Assembly: GCF_003053745.1 (NCBI RefSeq)
Contig: NZ_QAYE01000013.1
Location: 1 to 53,985, forward strand
From: Sphingomonas faeni
Lineage (GTDB): Bacteria > Pseudomonadota > Alphaproteobacteria > Sphingomonadales > Sphingomonadaceae
Reading direction: 5' to 3'
Length of the DNA: 53,985 nt
Numbering within the stretch: position 1 is the stretch's first letter; every line of letters starts with the position of its first letter. Both the position numbers and the translations under genes were made by a program. The notes under the pieces were generated by a model. That model saw only the letters and a list, made by a program, of their open reading frames with translations, was not told where the DNA came from and made no database searches. Of the stretch, positions 16,009-23,269 are shown piece by piece.

Positions 16009-17310
16009 TTACCTCTCGAGGTCGGGGGTGATTTGGATCGGTTCGACTTGCCGAACGGGGGTTGGCTCACGCACCGAAACATCCAAGCCGCGCGACAGCG
16101 CGGCCGAGATCAAATCGCGGCTCTCGAGGTTGGCGGACATGATCCGGTCCGCGTCTCCTTCGAACGCCGCGCTAATATGCTGCTCCATTGCCACCTGCGC
16201 TTCGACCGCATTGGCAAGGCGTGGGTCAGCTGCAATCCGCTCGGCGTTGCCGCGCAGGAACAGCTCCGCCAATTCCTCATTATCGTCTCGCGCGGCGTCA
16301 GCGCCGTGCACCCGCTCCTCGCGAACAGTTGCCGGTTCCTGCTGCTGATGCGGATACGGTATCAGCGTCCCAGCCCGTTCGTCCGCCCGCTCCGACTCTA
16401 CAAACGACGCGACCAACTCTTTCGCCACCTCGTGACGATTAAGCCCGGAGCGAACGAGGTAGATCGCGTCCGCAACCTCGCCGTCCCACTTCCCGTCACG
16501 CCCCATCCGACGCAGCTCGTCGTGCTCATAGCCCGCTTTGGAGAACGAGCTGACCAGCGTCGGGCTTTCCAACGCCTGCTCTAGCGCGCCGTTGAGCGCC
16601 TCCTTGTTCACATCGAGGCGCTCGTACCGGAACTCCCGTTCCATCGGTTCCAGGTTCGGTGTGAGGCTCTCGGAGAGCGCCTTATGGTCCTGGGTATAGA
16701 CGCTCAGCGTCAGCAGCAGACGCTTGTCGGCATCCGACAACGCCGTGCTGCCATGCGCTGGCGCTGCTTCCGCAGCGGCTTCCCGACCGACATCGGCCGA
16801 CCGCGCCGGAACCGTCGCTTCAACCGCGGCGACCGGCGCAACCTGTTCCACGACCGGCGCCGGCTTTGCAGCCGCCTCGCGTTCGCGCCGTGCTTCGTCA
16901 GCACGTCGGATATCCGCCATCCGCTCCTGTTCTACGAAGCTCGGTTCATAGCCGCGGACCGTTAGCCCCTCCCGCGATCCGGCCTCCCATACGGCCTTCT
17001 TGAACTCGGGCGATCCATCGACGTCGATCCCCTCCCAACCATTATGCTTGGCGATCTTCACGAGCGCCGCGACGGTCTCCGGATCCTCCTTCCGAGCAAC
17101 GATCCGATCCCCGTTGCCCAGGACTTCGATCGACGGGGCACCGCGATCACCCGGTCGAAACATGCCCATACGAACTTCGTTGGGGTCTTTTGCCGGGACA
17201 ACGCGAACGTCGTACCGCTTGGCCAGATCGGGCGGCATCCTGAAGCCAGCCTCTGCGGCTTCCGGATCCACGTCCCGCCCAGGCCGCGCAACAATATTAT
17301 CCACGCTCAT
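16009..17310 (-). CDS. LPD7-like protein in the T4SS operon
   Basis: A 433-aa cytoplasmic protein. Residues about 60-130 (IEVLGNGDRIVARKEDPETVAALVKIAKHNGWEGI, DGSPEFKKAVWEAGSREGLTVRGYEPS) match the pattern of the large polyvalent protein-associated domain 7. That domain is commonly found at the C-terminus of conjugative relaxases and in plasmid-encoded giant proteins. A charged Ala-rich linker and a helical C-terminal half follow. No relaxase catalytic motifs (Tyr, HxHx HUH) are visible. It sits between virB1 and virB2 with an ATGA overlap at virB1, so it may be a transfer accessory protein. The domain call is by motif only. Confidence 0.6.
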   Translation of the reverse strand: MSVDNIVARPGRDVDPEAAEAGFRMPPDLAKRYDVRVVPAKDPNEVRMGMFRPGDRGAPSIEVLGNGDRIVARKEDPETVAALVKIAKHNGWEGIDVDGSPEFKKAVWEAGSREGLTVRGYEPSFVEQERMADIRRADEARREREAAAKPAPVVEQVAPVAAVEATVPARSADVGREAAAEAAPAHGSTALSDADKRLLLTLSVYTQDHKALSESLTPNLEPMEREFRYERLDVNKEALNGALEQALESPTLVSSFSKAGYEHDELRRMGRDGKWDGEVADAIYLVRSGLNRHEVAKELVASFVESERADERAGTLIPYPHQQQEPATVREERVHGADAARDDNEELAELFLRGNAERIAADPRLANAVEAQVAMEQHISAAFEGDADRIMSANLESRDLISAALSRGLDVSVREPTPVRQVEPIQITPDLER

Positions 17311-17906
17311 TTGAAGACCTCGACTGAGTTGGAAGCGATCTGACCGACCACCCAGCTATCGCCGCTACTGGCAGGCTTGGCCGCGCTGGTTGCAGCGGCC
17401 GTCACAGCGGGCGCACCCGGAATAGGCGGCGCGGCCTGAATCGTGCCCATGCCGCTCGCGGCCGACCACACGCGACCGACATACCCGTTGCGAAAGCCCC
17501 GCGTCAGCGTGCCGGTGCTGTAGAGCGAATAGGTCGCGGAAATCGCGTCGAGGCCGCTGTAGTGGCGGCTGGCGAGACCATAGCCCTCCTGCAGCAGCGA
17601 CGATGCGAGACGCAGGTTCGTGCACGGATCGAACGCCTGTTCGACGCTGACGCCGAGCCGCGCGAAATTGGCCGAGTTGATCTGCGCCAAGCCGACATCG
17701 ACTGTGTAGCCCTGCGCCATATAGCGCCGAACCAGCGCGGCACCCTCGGCAATAGAGCCGGCGCGCACGCGCGGGCCACGATTGACGTTGATCGCAAGAT
17801 CGTCGCCGCCACTCTCCGTAACGACGAGCGGCACGACCGCTTCGGTCGCGACCTCGGACGCGCATTGCTGCACCAGCACGGTGAGGGCGGCAACGGCGTG
17901 CATCAT
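17307..17906 (-). CDS. virB1: VirB1-type lytic transglycosylase
   Basis: A 199-aa protein from ATG 17906 (MMHAVAALTVLVQQC), whose start overlaps the previous stop as ATGA. The SLT-like domain has the catalytic Glu in VVTESGGDDLAINVN (E31), then DVGLAQINSANFARLG and the family motif AFDPCTNLRLASSLL. It should open peptidoglycan locally so that the channel can assemble. The C-terminal 50 residues are Ala/Pro-rich. No clear signal peptide precedes the domain, though the N-terminus is short and hydrophobic (AVAALTVLVQ). Confidence 0.9.
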   Translation of the reverse strand: MMHAVAALTVLVQQCASEVATEAVVPLVVTESGGDDLAINVNRGPRVRAGSIAEGAALVRRYMAQGYTVDVGLAQINSANFARLGVSVEQAFDPCTNLRLASSLLQEGYGLASRHYSGLDAISATYSLYSTGTLTRGFRNGYVGRVWSAASGMGTIQAAPPIPGAPAVTAAATSAAKPASSGDSWVVGQIASNSVEVFK

Positions 17907-18256
17907 TGCTGCGTCACCGTCTGGTAGCGCGTATCCAGCGAGTAGCGCGACGTGCTGCCGTCGGGCTGGGTCACGGTCATGGTATAACCATGCTTCGCCG
18001 ACTTCGTTTTTATGCCGACCCCGGTGCAGGACGGAAACCGGCCGCCCATCGCCAGCGCGTTCCACAGCTTCGTGATCGGAGGCACGCACTCCGCGTACTT
18101 TGTCGGCGACCCCGGCGTTGCGAGGCACAGGACCACCTGGCAGCCCCAATCCGAGGCATATGCCGGTTGGGGCGCCGCGACGGCGACCAAACCGCCCGTG
18201 CACAGCGCGACCGCTCTCGTGGCATCGCTCAGCTTACTCAGAACACGTCGCATCAT
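17903..18256 (-). CDS. Small exported cysteine-containing protein of the transfer operon
   Basis: A 117-aa protein from ATG 18256 (MMRRVLSKLSDATRAV), with a signal peptide ending near PAYASDWG. The mature part has the cysteine pattern GCQVVLCLATPGSP, AECVPPITKLWNALAMGG and RFPSCTGVG, followed by a small beta-rich tail ending in TVTQQ. I recall similar small proteins next to virB1 genes in alphaproteobacterial plasmids, but the role is unknown. Four cysteines suggest periplasmic disulfides. It overlaps the upstream gene by 4 bases and virB1 by 4 bases. Confidence 0.7.
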   Translation of the reverse strand: MMRRVLSKLSDATRAVALCTGGLVAVAAPQPAYASDWGCQVVLCLATPGSPTKYAECVPPITKLWNALAMGGRFPSCTGVGIKTKSAKHGYTMTVTQPDGSTSRYSLDTRYQTVTQQ

Positions 18257-19053
18257 GAACCACCTCCCTGAGAAGCGCGCCAAGCCACGTTGGCGAAGAC
18301 GTCCCATTGTGGCGGGGCCTTTGCTGCGGTTTGCAGGACCGAGGCCGGCGCGGTGTGCGCATTTGTCGCGACCGGCGCCGACGCCGACGCATCAGCGCTG
18401 GCGACGTTGACGATCCAGTCTTCATCCTCCTCGACCGGCGGTGTTCGGTCGATCACTTGACCCGGACGCGCGAAGGCGATGTGCCAATGATTGGAGTGCC
18501 CGCGATCACCCGGGCCTAGCAGCTCGATCAGGTGGATCCCGCTCTGTCCCATCAGCGCGCGAATTTGATCGCGGTTGATCGAATTGACGCCGCCTGCCGG
18601 CACGAAATCGACCGCCTGGCCGACCTTGTGCCAGCTATACCGCGCGCCGTAGCTCGCGTTCATAGGGCGGATCGTGTCGGTGATCCGGGCGCCGAAGGCG
18701 CGCCGGACCAGCGCGGCGACATTCGAGACCGTCGGCGCATCGTTTGCTGGCGTGTCAGCCGCCCCATCATCGATATGCGCGAGCGAGCAGGCATCGAAAA
18801 CTGATGCCGGCGTAACGCCGTAGGTCGCAAAGTCGCGTCCGCTAATCGCAAGTGGTCCCGCCACGAAATCCGCGCCCAACGTGATGAGATCCCGAACAGT
18901 CGCTTCGGCGTCCGCTTCGGTAACGGGCTCACGGCTCAGCGCCGCGCCTGCATGTACCGAGATCGCATAAGGCGTTGGCAGCGGCGTCACACCACCTCCA
19001 AGCCCTGCTGCGCAGAGCTCGATCGCCTTTGCCGTGAGACCCACTGGAAGCAT
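18253..19053 (-). CDS. Fusion of a degenerate VirB1-type transglycosylase domain and an M15-type DD-peptidase domain
   Basis: A 266-aa protein, first gene of the transfer operon, with AAGG five bases before the ATG. Residues 5-95 follow a VirB1 domain (PYAISVHAGAALSREPVTEADA, LGADFVAGPLAISGRDFATYGVTPASVFDAC). The segment that should hold the catalytic 'ESGG' is replaced by LGGGVTPLPT, so this half is probably inactive. Residues 125-200 carry the zinc peptidase motifs SWHKVGQAVD (His142, Asp149) and HSNHWH (His191), as in VanY/M15 D-Ala-D-Ala carboxypeptidases. It should trim peptide cross-links during channel assembly. No typical signal peptide is visible. Confidence 0.75.
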   Translation of the reverse strand: MLPVGLTAKAIELCAAGLGGGVTPLPTPYAISVHAGAALSREPVTEADAEATVRDLITLGADFVAGPLAISGRDFATYGVTPASVFDACSLAHIDDGAADTPANDAPTVSNVAALVRRAFGARITDTIRPMNASYGARYSWHKVGQAVDFVPAGGVNSINRDQIRALMGQSGIHLIELLGPGDRGHSNHWHIAFARPGQVIDRTPPVEEDEDWIVNVASADASASAPVATNAHTAPASVLQTAAKAPPQWDVFANVAWRASQGGGS

Positions 19054-19091
19054 GACCGCCTTCCGTAAGCTTAGTACAAATTTGATCTTAT

Positions 19092-19121
19092 TCTATAACT
19101 GACAAATCTGGCAACATGCAA
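19092..19121 (-). promoter_or_regulatory. Possible promoter of the transfer operon
   Basis: On the minus strand TTGCAT (19121-19116) and TATAGA (19097-19092) are separated by 18 bases, and lie about 40 bases before the first start codon at 19053. The match to a sigma-70 consensus is only fair, so this is tentative. Confidence 0.3.
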
Positions 19122-19152
19122 TCGCAAGGTGGCAATGACGTATCTGGTTATT

Positions 19153-19168
19153 GCGATTTCGAAATCGC
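19153..19168. promoter_or_regulatory. 16-bp perfect palindrome in the divergent regulatory region
   Basis: GCGATTTCGAAATCGC is a perfect 16-base palindrome. It lies between the transfer operon (start 19053, minus) and the HTH regulator gene (start 19297, plus). A symmetric site of this length in a divergent control region is a good candidate operator for a dimeric regulator, perhaps the product of the adjacent gene or of the XRE gene. Confidence 0.55.
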
Positions 19169-19296
19169 TTCCGCTGCCACGCTCTCGCCTGGTTGCCGAT
19201 CCGGGTAGCCTGGCGTAGAAAATCTCTTTTTAGACGTGACGGCGCGAAGCGTCGTCGCGGTCTCCGGATAATGCGCTTCGCGTAAAGGGCAGAAGA

Positions 19297-19938
19297 TTGG
19301 GCAAAAGCGTCGCTTTCCTCGCGCAAACACCGGGCTCGGCGACGATCGAAAACCAACAATCGTGGCTCAACCCTGATGACATCGAGGTCCTCGCGGGCCG
19401 CAAGACGTTCAGTCAGCTCAGCGAGCTGCTGGAGCGCAAGGGCATCGGCCTTGAGGCCGGTGATCGCGTCAAAGTCCATGATCTTTCATGCCTCGCGATT
19501 GCAACCCCCATGCTCGTGCGGGCGATAGCCAAGCTGCTTCGGAATGGCGTCAGCTTTGAAATCTGTACGCCCCGGATTATTGTTGAGCCCGGCGCCGATG
19601 ATAAACTCCACGCGATGCTCGATGCACTCGACAGCCATTACCGGCACCTACACGGCATTAAGACGCATCCTGCCGAGATGTCGTCCCCAGGTCGCAAGCA
19701 ATTGCTTGGTCCCGATAAATTACCGGAAATCCGTGAACGACTGAGCGCTCCAGGTGCGACCGCCACGGACGTTGCTCAGGAGCTAGGCGTCGCCCGGTCG
19801 ACGCTCTTCAACTACCTCGAGCGATACGACCTCGACCGCCGCGTTGGTAGGGAGAAGAAGGGCGTGAACCGGCGTCCCGAGAACAGCGGCGATGACAGTC
19901 ATGTCGCGGAAAGTGACCGGGACGAGACTGCCGGCTAG
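19297..19938 (+). CDS. Serine-recombinase-like regulator with C-terminal HTH, catalytic motif missing
   Basis: A 213-aa protein from a TTG start preceded by AAAGGGCAGAAGA. The middle part, GIGLEAGDRVKVHDLSCLAIATPMLVRAIAKLLRNGVSFEI, follows the resolvase-fold segment 'L.pGDtLvV..LdRLgRs...L...v..L...GV.f'. The C-terminal LGPDKLPEIRERLSAPGATATDVAQELGVARSTLFNYL is a Hin/resolvase-type HTH. The N-terminal 'YaRVSt..Q' active-site segment is replaced by VAFLAQTPGSATIENQQ, and the arginines of the active site are absent. It is probably a DNA-binding regulator rather than a recombinase. It is divergent from the transfer operon, and its last 156 bases overlap the opposing XRE gene. Confidence 0.65.
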   Translation: MGKSVAFLAQTPGSATIENQQSWLNPDDIEVLAGRKTFSQLSELLERKGIGLEAGDRVKVHDLSCLAIATPMLVRAIAKLLRNGVSFEICTPRIIVEPGADDKLHAMLDALDSHYRHLHGIKTHPAEMSSPGRKQLLGPDKLPEIRERLSAPGATATDVAQELGVARSTLFNYLERYDLDRRVGREKKGVNRRPENSGDDSHVAESDRDETAG

Positions 19939-20133
19939 GATGCGATCGACCCGGCTTGACGGCAGCGCGCTCCGCTCCACAAGCTCGTCCTTCGATAGCC
20001 CCATTTCGCCAAGCAAAGCTTGAACTCTGTCCGCAAAACGCGATCGCACCTCTGCGCTATCCGGCACAGCTATCCCTTCTGCCCCCGATGCCGTGGTGGG
20101 TTCCGTCTGAGGGCGGCTCGACACCCTGGTCAT
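19783..20133 (-). CDS. XRE-family helix-turn-helix regulator
   Basis: A 116-aa protein from ATG 20133 (MTRVSSRPQTEP), start overlapping the preceding GNAT gene stop as ATGA. Residues about 27-85, RFADRVQALLGEMGLSKDELVERSALPSSRVDRILAGSLVPVTFRDMTVIAAVLGTPVHALL, make a Cro/CI-type HTH with the expected five helices. The N-terminal 25 residues are disordered. Coupling to the acetyltransferase gene implies a joint function. The 3' end runs convergently through the end of the regulator gene at 19938, so antisense interference between the two transcripts is possible. Confidence 0.8.
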   Translation of the reverse strand: MTRVSSRPQTEPTTASGAEGIAVPDSAEVRSRFADRVQALLGEMGLSKDELVERSALPSSRVDRILAGSLVPVTFRDMTVIAAVLGTPVHALLLPTNAAVEVVSLEVVEERRPGDA

Positions 20134-21332
20134 GCCGCTAACGACGAACGGACGAGCGACATGTCGAGGGGACCCGGCTCGTCCCAACGGCCCTCCGGTC
20201 TGATCGCCATCAGCGGATCTATCCCGAACCGGATTTCGAGTGGATCCGCGGTCAACTCCGCGACGATCTCGACATATTCCACGTCTGAGAACCAGAAGGG
20301 CGGGCGTTCCGGGATGACATCAAAACCCAGACGCTGCCAAAATCCGACTAGGTCCGAGCGTGAATGTCCGTATATCCGGCGGATGCCCTTCCGCGCACAG
20401 TGAGCCAGCGCCGCTCCGACCAAAGGACGTGATAAGCTCCGGCTTCGATACTCGCGGCGAATGGCAAGGCGTTCGAGCTTCGCAAAATCCCCGAAATAGC
20501 GGATGCGGATGCACGCAGCCGGATCGTCACCGACATAAGCCAGAAGCTGTGTCGCACAAAAATCGTTGCCGTCGAACTCTTCCTCGTAAGGGCATGCCTG
20601 TTCAGCTTGGAAGGTGGCGGAGCGGACCGAGAAGACCTTGGCCATGTCCTCGATCGAGCGTGCCACGCCGACGTGCACATGCCCCCGACGTGCCCGTTCG
20701 ATGGTCCGGGCGATATCGATCGGTACGGCATTGTGCGGGCATGCCGCAACCAAATGGGCGGAGGCCCCGGGGAACATCTCCTGAGCCGGACGGAAACCGA
20801 CAGCACGTTGGATGCTCGCCGAAGCATCCGTCGCTCCGTACGAGAATATGGCGCAGCCCTCCGGACAAAGGTCGCGAAAGAGCCGCGCTATGGGCTCGAA
20901 CATGCGGATCAACAGCCCCGGCGCGACGATCAGCCAGATCGCGATAGCCGACGGTTTTTCGCCTGCCGAGCAGATCCATGCCGGGTCGGGCCTGCTGCCA
21001 TCATACCGGCCGGTCATCAGCGCCCATGCTCCGTACGCATTGAGCGGGAGGTAGGCGAAGATGCCCGCTGCCCCATCTTCCCCAGGCACGGTTACGGATC
21101 GGACGATATCAGGGTCCTTCTCGAGCATTCGGGCAACATGGACGCCGTCCGCCAGAGGAAGCAGCGCGCGCACCTCATCGATCATCCTCATGGTGCTACC
21201 GGGAGGGAGCCGCTGTAGCCGGACTTGCCGACAGTGATTACGCGCAATGAGCGCACTCATGCGCTCATTGAAGCAACCATCCCAGAAAGAGGTCGATTGG
21301 GAGCCTATCGGACTGCCAACGTCTTGAAACAT
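20130..21332 (-). CDS. Two-domain GNAT-like N-acetyltransferase
   Basis: About 400 aa if started at ATG 21332 (MFQDVGSPIGSQ), which has GGGGA six bases upstream. ATGs at 21260 and 21191 are alternatives, and the open frame extends to 21509 on the opposite side of the LysR gene. The C-terminal domain is GNAT-like: EDMAKVFSVRSATFQAEQACPYEEEFDGNDFCATQLLAYVGDDPAACIRIRYF, then the acetyl-CoA-binding LERLAIRREYRSRSLSRPLVGAAL and YGHSRSDLVGFWQRLGFDVI. The N-terminal half (YLPLNAYGAWALMTGRYDG, SIQRAVGFRP) resembles a second, degenerate GNAT fold. Substrate unknown. It is coupled to the XRE gene downstream. Confidence 0.7.
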   Translation of the reverse strand: MFQDVGSPIGSQSTSFWDGCFNERMSALIARNHCRQVRLQRLPPGSTMRMIDEVRALLPLADGVHVARMLEKDPDIVRSVTVPGEDGAAGIFAYLPLNAYGAWALMTGRYDGSRPDPAWICSAGEKPSAIAIWLIVAPGLLIRMFEPIARLFRDLCPEGCAIFSYGATDASASIQRAVGFRPAQEMFPGASAHLVAACPHNAVPIDIARTIERARRGHVHVGVARSIEDMAKVFSVRSATFQAEQACPYEEEFDGNDFCATQLLAYVGDDPAACIRIRYFGDFAKLERLAIRREYRSRSLSRPLVGAALAHCARKGIRRIYGHSRSDLVGFWQRLGFDVIPERPPFWFSDVEYVEIVAELTADPLEIRFGIDPLMAIRPEGRWDEPGPLDMSLVRSSLAA

Positions 21333-21363
21333 TCGATATCCCCGGGGCTGTCGCGTAGCGGAG

Positions 21364-22304
21364 GTGATATTGCGAAGGCGTCTGACTGACAGGCTCACAA
21401 AAGTTGAGCCACGTGTTCCAGGGGGGAACACTAAACACCATGCCGAGTTCGCCAACCTGCAATGGGACGACGTGAGGCTGTTCCGGGCCGCCCTGCGGCT
21501 CGGCAGCATGCGAAAGGTTCCTTCAGATCATGGGGTCGTGGTCAACACGATACGGCGGAGAATCGAGCGCACTGAGGCAAGGTTCGGTCTGACACTGGTA
21601 CATCGCAGTGCCAACGGGATCGTGCTAGCCGAGGACGGAGAAAAGCTCCTGAGAATTGGCGAGGCGATGGGCCACGCCGCAGAGTGGGATCTTGCAGCGA
21701 GTAGCAAGGACGTTCTTGTGAAGCCTGGAGAGCTCACCATCGCTTGCACCGAGGGTATCGGACATTGTGGCTCACGCCGCGGATGTCGAGGCTGCAGGCG
21801 GTCCTCCCCGAAATGACCATTGGTCTGGATTTTGACTACAACCTCGAGCGCGACCGGACCCACAAGGCCGACATCTGGTTGACGTATGAACAGCCAACGC
21901 AGGCGGATCTCATCGCCTCGAAACTGGCCACGATTTACTTCGCTGTGTATGCGAGCCAGAGCTACACTCAGCGCCATGGCATCCCATCAACGATGGACTC
22001 GCTCAAAAATCATCGCTTCGTGGAGCATATCAGTCCAAGTGTGCGCTCGGAACTTCTCGACGTCCTGATCGGTACGGAACGTCCCCAAGGCTTCATCGCG
22101 ATGCGAACCAACTCGTCGCTATCTCAGCTTTGGTCGGTCACTGGGGGGGGTATCGGTGCCCTGCCGACGTTTGTCAGCGAAATCACAAGTGCTGCGGCTC
22201 TCGTACCTCTGGAATTGAGAATACGACGGGAGCTCCGCCTCGGATATCGTTCCAAGGCTAAGCCATCCCCAGCCATTCTTGCGGCAGTGAAATGGGTCCG
22301 TTAG
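21364..22304 (+). pseudogene. LysR-family transcriptional regulator, frameshifted
   Basis: The first frame (from GTG 21364 or TTG 21370, next to a GGAGGTGAT) encodes the LysR HTH: LQWDDVRLFRAALRLGSMRKV, VVVNTIRRRIERTEARFGLTLVHRSANGIVLAEDGEKLL. It continues to about 21760 (LTIACTEGIG). The substrate-binding domain then continues in another frame, TLWLTPRMSRLQAVLPEMTIGLDFDYN through GGGIGALPTFVSEI, ending at 22304. A single missing base in the GGACATTG region (about 21760-21763) explains the break; the two parts join seamlessly if one A is added. It is either a recent pseudogene or a sequencing error. It is divergent from the GNAT gene. Confidence 0.8.
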
Positions 22305-22465
22305 TGTTTTGACCGGGCGATCCATCCGTGTTTCGCCGATACCTATATCGATCCGAAGACCTTTCGCCGGGACTCTAGCGAAACCAACATCGTCAACATT
22401 TTCCCGGATACCTTCAACGAGATGAGATCAAGATGCTCAGCCTCATAGCGCGCCCAGCCCACTGG

Positions 22466-22714
22466 CTACTCGTCGGTAGGACGCAATAAGTCCCAGATCT
22501 CCAGACCTAACGCTGCCGAGAGCTTTATCATCATGTCCAGCGTCGGGTTCGCACGGCCCCTCTCGATCGAGGACAGGTAGCCGATCCCGATCCCCGTACG
22601 CGTATAGATGTCGGTCTGGGTAAGCCCAAGCACCTTCCGTCGCGCCTTGACGCGCGCTCCGAAGGCAAGCGCGGCCGGCTGGATGATGTCCTCCAGGTGA
22701 AGTCTTGTCGTCAT
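22466..22714 (-). CDS. XRE-family helix-turn-helix regulator (short)
   Basis: An 82-aa protein, MTTRLHLEDIIQPAALAF then GARVKARRKVLGLTQTDIYTRTGIGIGYLSSIERGRANPTLDMMIKLSAALGLEIWDLL. This is a complete Cro/CI HTH with the recognition helix around GIGYLSSIERG. Such single-domain regulators often control mobile-element genes. Its neighbours are the frameshifted LysR gene and a resolvase pseudogene, so no target is evident. Confidence 0.85.
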   Translation of the reverse strand: MTTRLHLEDIIQPAALAFGARVKARRKVLGLTQTDIYTRTGIGIGYLSSIERGRANPTLDMMIKLSAALGLEIWDLLRPTDE

Positions 22715-23197
22715 TCAAAGGTCTCGTGCCGGCGCGATCACGGCCACTAGTCCGTGCCCATCTTGTGACACCTTAATGGACGGCGCACCGATATCCAAGG
22801 AGGCCCCAACCACGGGGTAGCAGGCTCCTCCCGGGGGCAGTACATAGAACGGATCCAGATATACGCTACGCGCTGGCGGGTCGGCTCAGGCGGCGGAAAC
22901 ACTCGTTTGTAGTACATCTGCAATGCCGACAGGGTTTTCCGCCGTCATCGATGCCTTCTAGGACAAAGCGGTCACTAAAGGCTTCGCGTGCGAACGGCGG
23001 GATCGAACAGAAGCGACGCTCGCAGCGTGAATCTGCAGACAGCAAACGCTCGGATGTCGACGTTCCAAGCCCATAATGCGACGCCTGCCGCAGATACGGC
23101 CAAGCGCATGTGATCCGGCTGCCACTCGTGCCTCTGGCAGTTCGGGTTTCAAGTCGTTACCTCGTTTCTCGCATGCCTCGCCAGCACCGGAGCCAAG
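22715..23197. other. Gene-free stretch
   Basis: No reading frame on either strand has protein-like composition, and no RNA gene is recognised. It separates the XRE gene from the resolvase pseudogene and probably consists of decayed mobile DNA. Short GC-rich stem-forming segments occur around 22800 (GGAGGCCCC...), without clear terminator features. Confidence 0.5.
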
Positions 23198-23215
23198 CTA
23201 ACCTGTATAGGTTAG
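23198..23215. promoter_or_regulatory. Inverted repeat upstream of the resolvase pseudogene (possible res subsite or operator)
   Basis: CTAACCTGTATAGGTTAG has two 7-base arms around GTAT. It lies 55 bases before the resolvase reading frame, where Tn3-type res sites and resolvase operators are located. Only one copy is seen, so a full three-subsite res is not demonstrated. Confidence 0.4.
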
Positions 23216-23269
23216 TACGGAGACTGAGCCGAACGAAGCTGTCCAGAAAACGGTCCTCTGGCGGTCAGC

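Noticed and set aside
16009..17310. Calling the LPD7-like protein a relaxase
   Set aside because: No HUH histidine cluster or catalytic tyrosine motif is visible, and there is no adjacent oriT-like sequence.
19297..19938. Calling the HTH protein an active resolvase/invertase
   Set aside because: The serine active-site motif and catalytic arginines are missing, so only DNA binding is supported.
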